21,793 nucleotides of DNA from Bacteroidia bacterium (GTDB lineage Bacteria; Bacteroidota; Bacteroidia; Bacteroidales; Azobacteroidaceae), in NCBI GenBank assembly GCA_025996865.1, contig BNTV01000082.1, forward strand, positions 1 through 21,793, given 5' to 3'. The notes below the pieces were generated by a model. That model worked only from the letters and a program-made list of their open reading frames with translations. It was not told the DNA's origin and searched no databases. The position numbers and the translations under genes are program-made. This document shows, piece by piece, positions 1 through 6,351 of this stretch (its first letter is position 1; each line of letters starts with the position of its first letter).

Positions 1-121
1 TACTTCTTATAATCTTGCATTTTGCCAGTTCGTCATCACTAATTTTTATTCCTGTTTCATATTGTTTCCCGTCAAGAACGGCTTTTACTCCCAATCCTGT
101 TTTTGTGGTTGTTGCACCGAT
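1..121 (-). pseudogene. ISAzo13-type transposase, C-terminal fragment (runs off left edge)
   Basis: Reading the minus strand from about base 121 to base 2 gives an open frame of some 40 codons. It begins LIGATTTKTGLGVKAVLD and contains GIKISDDELAKCKI. This matches the C-terminal part of ISAzo13 (Rhodopirellula-type DDE) transposases, where an I-G-x-T-T-T-K-T-G-L segment is followed by a short tail with a D-E-E/D-E-L/M motif. The codon series is open to the window edge, so the true C-terminus lies outside. On its upstream side it runs directly into the terminal inverted repeat of the neighbouring element, and no continuation is found beyond that element's far end. The gene is therefore broken, either by insertion with later rearrangement or as an older fragment. 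The family assignment rests on motif memory, not alignment. Confidence 0.6.
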
Positions 122-122
122 T

Positions 123-137
123 AACCCCTAACTCCGC
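123..137 (+). repeat. left terminal inverted repeat of the IS1634-like element
   Basis: AACCCCTAACTCCGC. It is perfectly complementary to 1103-1117 and is followed by about 90 bp of non-coding sequence before the transposase start. Confidence 0.85.
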
Positions 138-229
138 AAAAAACAGGTAGTTTTAGCAAAAAAGTGGCATAAACACTTGGATATGCTGCTTTTTTGTTGT
201 AGCTTTATACCACCTAAATAGGTTGTATT

Positions 230-1102
230 ATGTATTTACCGGAGAGGATTCAACAGTTCAAGGAGCCTTTGACGGAAATCAGGCTCATCAACGGTACTTT
301 CTACAAGTATCAAGTAAAGTATGTGTACGACAAGCAGAAAAAACGCTCGGCGAAGAAAACCGTTTGCCTGCTTGGCAAAATCACGGAAACAGAGGGATTT
401 GTTCTTTCGTCAAAAAACGAGTTGAGGTTGCGAAACGAGGAATTGCCGCAAGTCGATATAAAGACTTTTGGCGCTTACAATCTTTTTTCGGAGCTGATGA
501 AAGAAGAAGAACTTTTGTACATCATCCCTTTGCACCGCAATAATTCACTGATTGACTTTTCGCCGCTCGAAAAACAGAATTTCAAAAAAGAAGAAAAGGA
601 TTATCTGTCAAGAATAGAAACGCATCCTGAAAATCATTCACGTGAGGTATTTGATGGCAAATTGAACCGTTTCGGGACGTTGACAATCATTTATGATATT
701 GACAGTCATATAAATATTGAGGGGAACAAAAAAAGCAAGAAGAAACCGGCAAAGGAAAAAACGGTTGAACAAATCATTTACGAATCATACAAACAGCGCA
801 ATGATGTAGAAGTCATGTTCGACAGTTACAAAAACTGTCTGGATGCCGATGTTTCATACATGCAAAATCGCTATGTGATGGAGGGTTGGCTCTTTGCCAA
901 TTTTCTGGCAATGATAGCCTGCTACAAGTTATATTCGCGCCTGCTGCAAGCTGAACAGTTATCCAAACATTCGCCCAAAGAGGTTATCGAACTCTCTAAA
1001 GCAATTTACAGAATGAAAATCCGTAATGTATGGCTCCTGTCCGAAATCACTCAGAAAATGCAGAGGATGTTCGCCAAAATTCAAATAGACTACCTAAATT
1101 AA
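230..1102 (+). pseudogene. IS1634-family-like transposase with in-frame internal deletion
   Basis: 290 aa, against roughly 500-600 aa for complete members. Residues 1-90 look like the family N-terminus (NGTFYKYQVKYVYDKQKKRSAKK, then LLGKITETEGF). Just after GAYNLFSELMKEE the protein jumps to ELLYIIPLHRNNSLIDF, which in full-length relatives follows the second catalytic aspartate. The C-terminal part is preserved, including YKQRNDVEVMFDSYK, which carries the expected catalytic glutamate region, and a long helical tail. The segment with the first two DDE aspartates therefore seems to be missing, removed near base 500 without breaking the frame. ATG at 230 is the first sensible start. A product may be made, but catalysis is not expected. 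Confidence 0.7.
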
Positions 1103-1117
1103 GCGGAGTTAGGGGTT
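1103..1117 (-). repeat. right terminal inverted repeat of the IS1634-like element
   Basis: GCGGAGTTAGGGGTT, the exact reverse complement of 123-137. It directly follows the transposase stop codon. Confidence 0.85.
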
Positions 1118-1276
1118 GATATTTATTTTGGAACTGAAGGCGAATCATAGTAATCAAATCTGTAGATTTCTTTTTACCTGAATAGATGTTAAGAAATATG
1201 GATTTTGCGATGATAAATTTCTGAACTGTAGAGTTCGAAGTTGCACCAAGATTTTTTCTGTATTTTCGTTCTGCGA
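1118..1276. other. no recognisable gene
   Basis: AT-rich stretch between the insertion element and the HsdR remnant. On the minus strand one frame stays open for about 60 codons through most of it (it includes ADIIAERKYRKNLGAT), but it has no start codon and I recognise no family. It may be decayed coding sequence from the same accessory region. Confidence 0.4.
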
Positions 1277-1567
1277 TTATATCCGCGATTTCAATTCTGG
1301 GATTATCTGGAAGGCGTAGCGCACCAATTGGATTAAATTAGTGAGCGCTTCGCGTTCTGTTTCGGTGCGTAATGTAGAGACGTGGCATGCCGCGTCTCTA
1401 CCGAAATAATTTAAAACTTGTTGCCAACGTCCGTAAATCGAGCGATGACATTCATCCACAATGATAACGTCAAAAAAATCAGGCGGTAAGAAAACATTAT
1501 TGTCCAACGTAATTTCGTTATCACTTCTGATAATGCACATTATTAGAAGTTGAATACAAAAATACAA
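1277..1567 (-). pseudogene. hsdR: type I restriction enzyme R subunit (HsdR) remnant
   Basis: The minus strand encodes two short pieces of HsdR in one 96-codon frame. The first contains FFDVIIVDECHRSIYGRW, the Walker B / DEAD-box (DECH) segment of the SF2 helicase motor that drives type I restriction. The second, EALTNLIQLVRYAF followed by IPELKS, resembles the C-terminal region of HsdR, which normally lies several hundred residues downstream. The two are joined by GRDAACHVST, encoded by a palindromic repeat (1374-1401). HsdR proteins are usually about 750-1100 aa. The Walker A region, most of the helicase and the nuclease domain are absent, and so are hsdM and hsdS in this window. This is a dead gene produced by large deletions. 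Confidence 0.75.
1374..1401. repeat. 28-bp GC-rich palindromic repeat, copy 1
   Basis: Arms GTAGAGACGTGG and CCGCGTCTCTAC enclose a central GGCATGCC palindrome. There is one mismatch between the arms, a G-T wobble in RNA. It shares the outer arm GTAGAGACG with the copy at 11217-11244 but differs in the core. It sits exactly at the joint between two non-adjacent HsdR segments. Confidence 0.85.
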
Positions 1568-1626
1568 AAATTCACCATAAAATCGGATTATTTTTCCTAA
1601 TTTTACGCAGAATTTTTAACAGAAAA

Positions 1627-2565
1627 ATGATTAAAGAAAAACAACGAGCGCCGGGAAATCGCACTTTGCAAGTATCCGAAGCCGAGATGTGTAATTTGAA
1701 AGGAAAATTACGAACCGTCTCCGCTCCGGTTGACGTTGCCGGTCTTATCAACACAACCATTCAAGGAAATTTGTTTGAGATGGGCGATTATCTTCCTTCG
1801 GAATTTGTCGATTTGATGATCATTGACCCGCCTTACAACCTTAGACGGAATTTTGCGGGCATGAAATTCAAACAGATGAAAGACGACGATTATACGGATT
1901 ATCTTGAGTCTTGGTTTCCAAAACTTATCCGGTTACTAAAACCCAATGCTTCGCTTTATTTTTGTGGGGATTGGAGAAATACTTCTGCACTCTATACGAT
2001 TATAAATAAATATCTTACCGTCATCAATCGGATCACTTGGCAGCGGGAAAAAGGTCGGGGAGCTGCGAACAATTGGAAAAACAGCATGGAAGATATTTGG
2101 TTCGCCGTTCGGGAACCGAAACATTATTATTTCAATGTGGAAGCCGTTAAAATCCGCCGGAAAGTATTAGCGCCCTATCGGCAGGACGGTCAACCAAAGG
2201 ATTGGCAGGATACGGAAGATGGTAAATTCAGATTGACTCACCCTTCCAATTTTTGGGACGACATAACGGTACCTTATTGGTCGATGCCTGAAAATACCGA
2301 TCACCCCACGCAAAAACCGGAAAAGCTGATTGCCAAACTGATTCTCGCGTCTTGCCCCAAAAACGGAATGGTATTTGACCCGTTTTTGGGTTCGGGAACA
2401 ACTTCAGTCGTTGCCAAAAAATTAGGGCGAAATTATTGCGGTGTTGAAATCAATCCGGAATATGCCTGCTGGGCGGAAAAACGCCTGGAAAAAGCCGAAA
2501 CGGATAAAACCATTCAAGGTTTTTCCGATGGCGTTTTTTGGGAAAGGAATAGCAAACCGGTTTAA
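1627..2565 (+). CDS. DNA adenine/cytosine-N4 methyltransferase (N6_N4_Mtase family), orphan
   Basis: 312 aa. S-adenosylmethionine-dependent amino-methyltransferase that modifies a base in double-stranded DNA. The catalytic motif IV DPPYN is at residues 67-71. The SAM-binding motif I, FDPFLGSGTTS, lies near the C-terminus (about 250-260), giving the catalytic-first order of the beta class. HPTQKP at 226-231 is a family signature just before motif I. DPPYN without an S/T start favours N6-adenine over N4-cytosine. Its class differs from HsdM of type I systems, so it was probably not the partner of the adjacent HsdR remnant. No endonuclease gene is visible next to it. ATG 1627 gives the full frame, while M21 is a possible alternative start. 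It may act as a solitary, regulatory or protective methylase. Confidence 0.85.
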   Translation: MIKEKQRAPGNRTLQVSEAEMCNLKGKLRTVSAPVDVAGLINTTIQGNLFEMGDYLPSEFVDLMIIDPPYNLRRNFAGMKFKQMKDDDYTDYLESWFPKLIRLLKPNASLYFCGDWRNTSALYTIINKYLTVINRITWQREKGRGAANNWKNSMEDIWFAVREPKHYYFNVEAVKIRRKVLAPYRQDGQPKDWQDTEDGKFRLTHPSNFWDDITVPYWSMPENTDHPTQKPEKLIAKLILASCPKNGMVFDPFLGSGTTSVVAKKLGRNYCGVEINPEYACWAEKRLEKAETDKTIQGFSDGVFWERNSKPV

Positions 2566-2610
2566 TTCTACATGAAAATGATTTTTGAAAGATTTTTTCA
2601 CATTTATGGC

Positions 2611-2639
2611 TTGTTTTCAAAAAATATAACTTAATTTTG
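2611..2639 (+). promoter_or_regulatory. Bacteroidota-type promoter for the ECF sigma gene
   Basis: TAATTTTG at 2632-2639 is a perfect match to the -7 consensus TAnnTTTG. TTG at 2611-2613 lies 18 bp upstream in the -33 position. Transcription would start near 2646, leaving a leader of about 28 nt before ATG 2674. This indicates housekeeping-sigma control of the sigma gene. Confidence 0.65.
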
Positions 2640-2673
2640 CAAATGTTAAAATTGTATCTTTTTCTACATATTA

Positions 2674-3255
2674 ATGTATAACAATGTAAAAGATTCTGAG
2701 TTATGGAATCATTTCAGGGAAGGAGATAAGGCGGCTTTTGCTGCTTTATTTGAACGAACTTCAGACAGGTTGTATCGGTACGGGTTGAAATTTACCGACG
2801 ACGAGGAACTTGTGAAGGATTGCATACAGGATCTTTTCCTTAAAACCCATCAAAATCGAGCGGAACTGCCTGACGTGGACAATTGTGCTTTCTATTTGTT
2901 TAAATTACTGAAAAACATGCTTGTTGATGCCTTCCGGCAACAGGAAAAAATCGGTTATATCTCTCCGCAAGAACTTCCCTTTCATGCGGAATTTGTGTAT
3001 GATCAGAGCGAGCAGGATGATACCGACGACGAAATACATGAACGGTTTGAGCAGGTTCTCAGTCTGCTGTCGGACCGGCAAAAGGAAGCTATTTATTTGC
3101 GTTATCAGGCTGAAATGTCGTATGAGGAAATTTCTCAGCTTCTGGGCATCAATTATCAGTCGGCCCGCAATTTGATTCATCGTTCCATCGAAAAAATCAG
3201 AAAGGAAATGAATCTGGGCGTATTTATTACGCTGTTTATAAGCTTTATAAAATAA
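2674..3255 (+). CDS. RNA polymerase ECF sigma-70 factor (FecI-like)
   Basis: 193 aa, the usual size for Bacteroidota ECF sigma factors. Region 2 covers roughly residues 15-95: FERTSDRLYRYGLKF, then VKDCIQDLFLKTHQNR, a region that melts and binds the -10 element. Region 4 covers about 125-180: LSDRQKEAIYLRY, then MSYEEISQLLGINYQSARN, the helix-turn-helix for the -35 element. An acidic linker (DQSEQDDTDDE) separates them. Such factors are normally followed directly by a FecR anti-sigma gene. Here the nearest FecR (6352) is about 3.1 kb downstream, behind a divergent sulfur operon. The FecR-SusC locus is still the obvious target. It has its own promoter, so it can be expressed at a basal level before release from the anti-sigma factor. 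Confidence 0.88.
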   Translation: MYNNVKDSELWNHFREGDKAAFAALFERTSDRLYRYGLKFTDDEELVKDCIQDLFLKTHQNRAELPDVDNCAFYLFKLLKNMLVDAFRQQEKIGYISPQELPFHAEFVYDQSEQDDTDDEIHERFEQVLSLLSDRQKEAIYLRYQAEMSYEEISQLLGINYQSARNLIHRSIEKIRKEMNLGVFITLFISFIK

Positions 3256-3367
3256 TTGGTTCCGGTAGCCAACAATCAAAAAAATGAAAATATTTTGCAC
3301 CGATTTAAAATATTTTCCACTCTCATCTGTCTTAATCAATAGTAAAGAATAATCATTTAATAAAAAA

Positions 3368-3622
3368 ATGGATAATAAGAAATTTCTGGGGTTAAATAAA
3401 TTCAATAAACGCGCATTTGTTTCAATTGCACTACTCATCCTTTTCGCACTGCTATTTCTCTCTGCGGTAGCGATACAAATCATTGAAATCAATCATCGCG
3501 GCTCTTTTGCCGAACACGCTTGTACATTCATCCATGTTATTTGCGGAATAATATTTACAGCAATCGCTATTTTTCATATCGTCTATAATTGGAAAACATT
3601 GATTCGCTATATTAAAGGATGA
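3368..3622 (+). CDS. small DUF4405-type membrane protein
   Basis: 84 aa with two hydrophobic segments (about residues 17-38 and 50-74) and a basic N-terminus, consistent with a two-helix inner-membrane protein. The arrangement resembles DUF4405, whose members look like fragments of cytochrome b-type membrane domains. Histidines at 43, 50, 56 and 70 are notable: H56 and H70 lie 14 residues apart in the second helix, a spacing also seen in haem-ligating helices. Haem binding is only a suggestion. It is 112 bp downstream of the sigma gene and convergent with marR, so it may belong functionally to the adjacent redox/sulfur genes or be read through from the sigma promoter. No clear promoter of its own was found. 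Confidence 0.65.
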   Translation: MDNKKFLGLNKFNKRAFVSIALLILFALLFLSAVAIQIIEINHRGSFAEHACTFIHVICGIIFTAIAIFHIVYNWKTLIRYIKG

Positions 3623-3662
3623 AATCCCGTAGTATTTTTTATCCCTAAATATTCTCTTTCAA

Positions 3663-4019
3663 TTATTTTATATTTATAAGAGTTTTAAGCGATTCTGAAA
3701 TCGGCAATTCAGCGTTTTGTATTGTTGCAAGCAATTTTGCGCCTTTTTCGGTCAGGGCAAAATACATTTGCCGCTTGTCGTTATCGCCAAGTGTGCGGAC
3801 TATCAGATTTTTTTTCTCGGCAAGGCAGATTACTTTTGACGCATTGGAACAAGTCAATCCCAACATGGAAGCGATTTCGCCCGATGAACATTGTCCCGAT
3901 TTTTGCAGGGAACAAATCAACATGCCTTCGTTCAGACATATACCGTATTGCTGTTGGAAAACAGTTTCAAACTCCGCTATCGCCCGGTAAATATCCCTGA
4001 TTTTACATAAAGTTTCCAT
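3663..4019 (-). CDS. MarR-family transcriptional regulator
   Basis: 118 aa, slightly short for the family (about 135-150). The winged helix-turn-helix covers about residues 30-100: GEIASMLGLTCSNASKVI is the DNA-reading helix region. KKNLIVRTLGDNDKRQMYF followed by ALTEKGAKLL is the typical wing with the D-x-R-x-x-x-x-x-L-T-x-x-G signature. It is the third gene of the minus-strand operon, 6 bp after the CoA-disulfide-reductase-like gene, so it probably represses its own operon. It contains several cysteines (residues 5, 27, 35, 44, 57 and 65), which would suit a sensor of persulfide, disulfide or oxidant, but which of them react is unknown. The inverted repeat at 6245-6261 is a candidate operator. 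Confidence 0.8.
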   Translation of the reverse strand: METLCKIRDIYRAIAEFETVFQQQYGICLNEGMLICSLQKSGQCSSGEIASMLGLTCSNASKVICLAEKKNLIVRTLGDNDKRQMYFALTEKGAKLLATIQNAELPISESLKTLINIK

Positions 4020-4025
4020 ATTTGA

Positions 4026-5687
4026 TTAATTTTTTAAATTTAATGTTGCATACCACCAGGTTTTGTAACCGCCGGACAGGTTATAAACGTTTGCAAAGCC
4101 GTTTTGCATCAAGACTCTTGCTGTTGTGTAGCCGCGCAAACCCACCGTGCAATAAACTATAATGCGTTTGTTGTACGGAATTTCAGTAAGCCGGTTGCGA
4201 ATTTCATCAATCGGGATATTCGTTGCGCCTGCTATGTGTCCTGCTGCAAATTCGTTTTTCGTTCGCGTATCGAGCAGAAAATCTCCATTGCGGTCGAGGG
4301 TCTCTATTTCGTTCCAATGAATGATTTTAACTTGCTCGTTCATAATGTTTTCAGCCACAAATCCCGCCATATTTACCGCATCTTTTGCCGAAGAATAGGG
4401 CGGTGCGTAGGCGTGTTCAAATTCCTGCAAATCAAAAACTGTCCCGCCATTTTTGATGATTTGTGCAAAAACGTCAATCCGTTTATCAACTCCTTTTTGA
4501 CCAACGATTTGAACGCCAAATAATTTTCCTGTTTTCCCGTCAAAATTGATTTTTATCGACATCTGCGCTGCATTCGGATAATAACCGGCATTTGAATTGG
4601 AATGTGTAAACGATTGAATATGGGTAATATGTTCTTTTTCCAAGATGCGGGAATTGACGCCTGTTGCCGCCACCGTCAAATCAAAAATCCTGGCAATTGA
4701 AGTCCCGATGCTGCCTTTGTAAACCTGTTTATTGCCTGAAATCAAGTTGCCGGCAACAATTCGCGCCTGTTTATTGGCTGGACCTGCCAGCGGAATCAAG
4801 GCGTTTTTGCCTGTAACCGGATTGAAAACCTCGACGGCGTCGCCCAAAGCGTAGATATTTTTGTCCGAAGTTTGTAGAAACTCATCCACCAAAATTCCAC
4901 CCAAACCGCCCATTTTCAATCCCGCTTCTTTTGCCAATTTCACTTCGGGACGAACACCGATTGAAAATATAACCATATCTGTGTCAATGCTTTCGTCGTT
5001 GTCCAACAAAACTTTTATTCTGTTTTCAACAGGTTCAAAACCTGTTACGCCAACGCTGAGTTTCAATTTTATGCCTTTTTCGCTCAAATGATGATGCACA
5101 ATCGCCGCCATCGGAAAATCAAGCGGCGCCATCACTTGCGGGGCTTTTTCCACTACAATGGTCTCTATTTCTAACTTTTTCAGATTTTCGACCATTTCCA
5201 AACCAATAAATCCACCGCCTACAACTACTGCTTTTTGCGGTTTATTTTTGAGTATAAAATTTTTGATTTTATCCGTATCAGCCACATTTCGCAACGACAT
5301 AATTCTTTCATTGTCAATATTTTTTAATGACGGACGAACAGGCTCTGCACCGGTTGAAATGACCAATTTGTCGTAACTTTCCGTATATTCTTCATTGGTC
5401 AAGCCATTTCTAACCAAAACCGTTTTAGCCGAACCATTGATTTTCAATACCTCCGAATGTATCCGAATGTCTATGTTGTAGCGAGCCTTAAAACTTTCAG
5501 GCGTTTGCAAAAGCAACTTGTCTCGGTCAACAATCACACCGCCAATATAGTAGGGCAAACCGCAATTGGCGTAGGAAATATGCGCACCCCGTTCAAAAAG
5601 TACAATTTCCGCCTTTTCGTCAAGCCGCCGCAAGCGAGCCGCCGTTGTTGCGCCGCCCGCAACTCCTCCAATGATAACCGTTTTCAT
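4026..5687 (-). CDS. CoA-disulfide reductase / NAD(P)H-dependent persulfide or polysulfide reductase with rhodanese domain
   Basis: 553 aa, the length of CoADR-RHD / Npsr-type enzymes. The N-terminal FAD fold starts with VIIGGVAGGATTAARLRRL. The single active-site cysteine is C42 in SYANCGLPYYIGG, which marks the CoA-disulfide-reductase group rather than two-cysteine reductases. The NAD(P)-binding motif VVVGGGFIGLEMVENL lies near residue 155, and the second FAD motif IYALGDA near 280. A rhodanese domain occupies about 455-550 with its catalytic cysteine at C513 (VYCTVGLRGYTTA). Characterised relatives reduce CoA-disulfide, CoA-persulfide or polysulfide with NAD(P)H, the rhodanese cysteine handing over sulfane sulfur. 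The start is one base after the stop of the upstream rhodanese gene, indicating translational coupling. It probably acts in the cytoplasm, releasing or detoxifying sulfide from persulfides. Confidence 0.87.
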   Translation of the reverse strand: MKTVIIGGVAGGATTAARLRRLDEKAEIVLFERGAHISYANCGLPYYIGGVIVDRDKLLLQTPESFKARYNIDIRIHSEVLKINGSAKTVLVRNGLTNEEYTESYDKLVISTGAEPVRPSLKNIDNERIMSLRNVADTDKIKNFILKNKPQKAVVVGGGFIGLEMVENLKKLEIETIVVEKAPQVMAPLDFPMAAIVHHHLSEKGIKLKLSVGVTGFEPVENRIKVLLDNDESIDTDMVIFSIGVRPEVKLAKEAGLKMGGLGGILVDEFLQTSDKNIYALGDAVEVFNPVTGKNALIPLAGPANKQARIVAGNLISGNKQVYKGSIGTSIARIFDLTVAATGVNSRILEKEHITHIQSFTHSNSNAGYYPNAAQMSIKINFDGKTGKLFGVQIVGQKGVDKRIDVFAQIIKNGGTVFDLQEFEHAYAPPYSSAKDAVNMAGFVAENIMNEQVKIIHWNEIETLDRNGDFLLDTRTKNEFAAGHIAGATNIPIDEIRNRLTEIPYNKRIIVYCTVGLRGYTTARVLMQNGFANVYNLSGGYKTWWYATLNLKN

Positions 5688-5688
5688 A

Positions 5689-6180
5689 CTATTTAAGATT
5701 TGAATTTAAACTTTGCCAAGCGCCGCCATTATGAACACTTTTCAGTCCTTTGCCGGCAAGAATGGATTTTGCCTGCGCCGAGCGCATACCGCTTGCACAG
5801 ACAACGATAATATGGTTATACTTCCGCAACTTTTCAGTTTCACCCGAAATTCTGTCAAGCGGAATATTGACGGAATTTTCAATATGTCCGCCACGAAATT
5901 CCTCTTTGCTACGAACGTCAACAATCAGCGTGTTACTGTCTGAATTTATTATTTCTACCATTTTTTTCTGATTTTTATATCGTTTTGAACGAAACATACC
6001 GAACAATAAACCACCCATTATGGCGCCCCAGATTGTACTCATTAGAGGCGATGAAGTTATAGGGCAAGAGCCGGAAGCACAGCCGACAAACCGCCAATAC
6101 AAGTATCCGCCCGCCGCTCCCAAAATTCCGCCAACAAGCGTTAACCAATTATTTTTCAAGATATTTTTTAAATTATCCAT
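5689..6180 (-). CDS. DUF6132-like membrane domain fused to a rhodanese domain
   Basis: 163 aa, first gene of the minus-strand operon. Two hydrophobic, glycine-rich segments (about residues 13-31 and 45-64) bracket a short loop with C34 and C39 (VGCASGSCP). This is the pattern of the small DUF6132 membrane family. A complete rhodanese domain follows at about 73-160: LIVDVRSKEEFRGGHI, then the active-site loop CASGMRS with catalytic C128. The fusion would hold a sulfur-transferase at the membrane, with the loop cysteines as possible sulfur acceptors. It is coupled to the CoADR-rhodanese gene with a 1-bp gap, which suggests sulfur hand-over between them. The rhodanese call is firm; the DUF6132 call is from the shape and C-x4-C motif. 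Confidence 0.8.
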   Translation of the reverse strand: MDNLKNILKNNWLTLVGGILGAAGGYLYWRFVGCASGSCPITSSPLMSTIWGAIMGGLLFGMFRSKRYKNQKKMVEIINSDSNTLIVDVRSKEEFRGGHIENSVNIPLDRISGETEKLRKYNHIIVVCASGMRSAQAKSILAGKGLKSVHNGGAWQSLNSNLK

Positions 6181-6214
6181 ATCGTTTAAAATTATTTTTT
6201 ATTAAATATTTCTG

Positions 6215-6246
6215 CAAAGGTACTATTTATTTTCCAATAAAACATA
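6215..6246 (-). promoter_or_regulatory. promoter of the rhodanese-CoADR-marR operon
   Basis: On the minus strand TACCTTTG (6222-6215) is a perfect -7 element. TATG at 6246-6243, 20 bp upstream, is a one-mismatch -33 element. The start codon of the rhodanese gene lies about 35 bp downstream of the -7 box. Confidence 0.55.
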
Positions 6247-6261
6247 TTTCCAATGGAAATA
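6245..6261. promoter_or_regulatory. candidate MarR operator, inverted repeat
   Basis: TATTTCC-AAT-GGAAATA: 7-bp perfect arms around 3 bp, touching the -33 element of the minus operon. A related half-site repeats TTTCCAAT at 6231-6238, 16 bp from the same octamer at 6247-6254. Size and position suit a MarR dimer blocking RNA polymerase. Binding by this particular regulator is inferred from co-location only. Confidence 0.45.
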
Positions 6262-6300
6262 ATTAAAGATATTTTCAAAAAAATCCGGTTTTTTTTCGAT

Positions 6301-6329
6301 TCTGTGAGTACAAAACGCAGGTACATTTC
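6301..6329 (+). promoter_or_regulatory. weak candidate promoter for fecR
   Basis: TACATTTC (6322-6329) matches TAnnTTTG in all but the last base. TCTG (6301-6304), 17 bp upstream, is a poor -33 element. Start would be just before ATG 6352. Spacing fits but the match is weak. Confidence 0.25.
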
Positions 6330-6351
6330 GTTTACTGTATAAAGAATAAGA

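Larger units (their letters stand above)
123..1117 (+). mobile_element. IS1634-like element, internally deleted, 15-bp terminal inverted repeats
   Basis: A perfect 15-bp inverted repeat bounds this 995-bp stretch: AACCCCTAACTCCGC at 123-137 and its reverse complement at 1103-1117. The only gene inside is a shortened transposase whose stop codon (1100-1102) abuts the right repeat, a compact arrangement typical of insertion sequences. Outside the repeats the flanks read GATT on the left and GATA on the right, so a target duplication is at best degenerate. The transposase lacks its central catalytic region, so the copy should be unable to move itself but might be mobilised by a full-length relative elsewhere in the genome. 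Confidence 0.8.

Noticed and set aside
223..543. 106-codon frame overlapping the start of the transposase
   Set aside because: It shares the same strand in another frame and its peptide has no family character, while the overlapping frame reads as a clear transposase.
1118..1290. Minus-strand open frame of about 60 codons to the right of the insertion element
   Set aside because: No start codon, no recognisable motif, and the region is AT-rich. The peptide cannot be tied to HsdR or to the ISAzo13 fragment, so it is noted only as an unassigned stretch.
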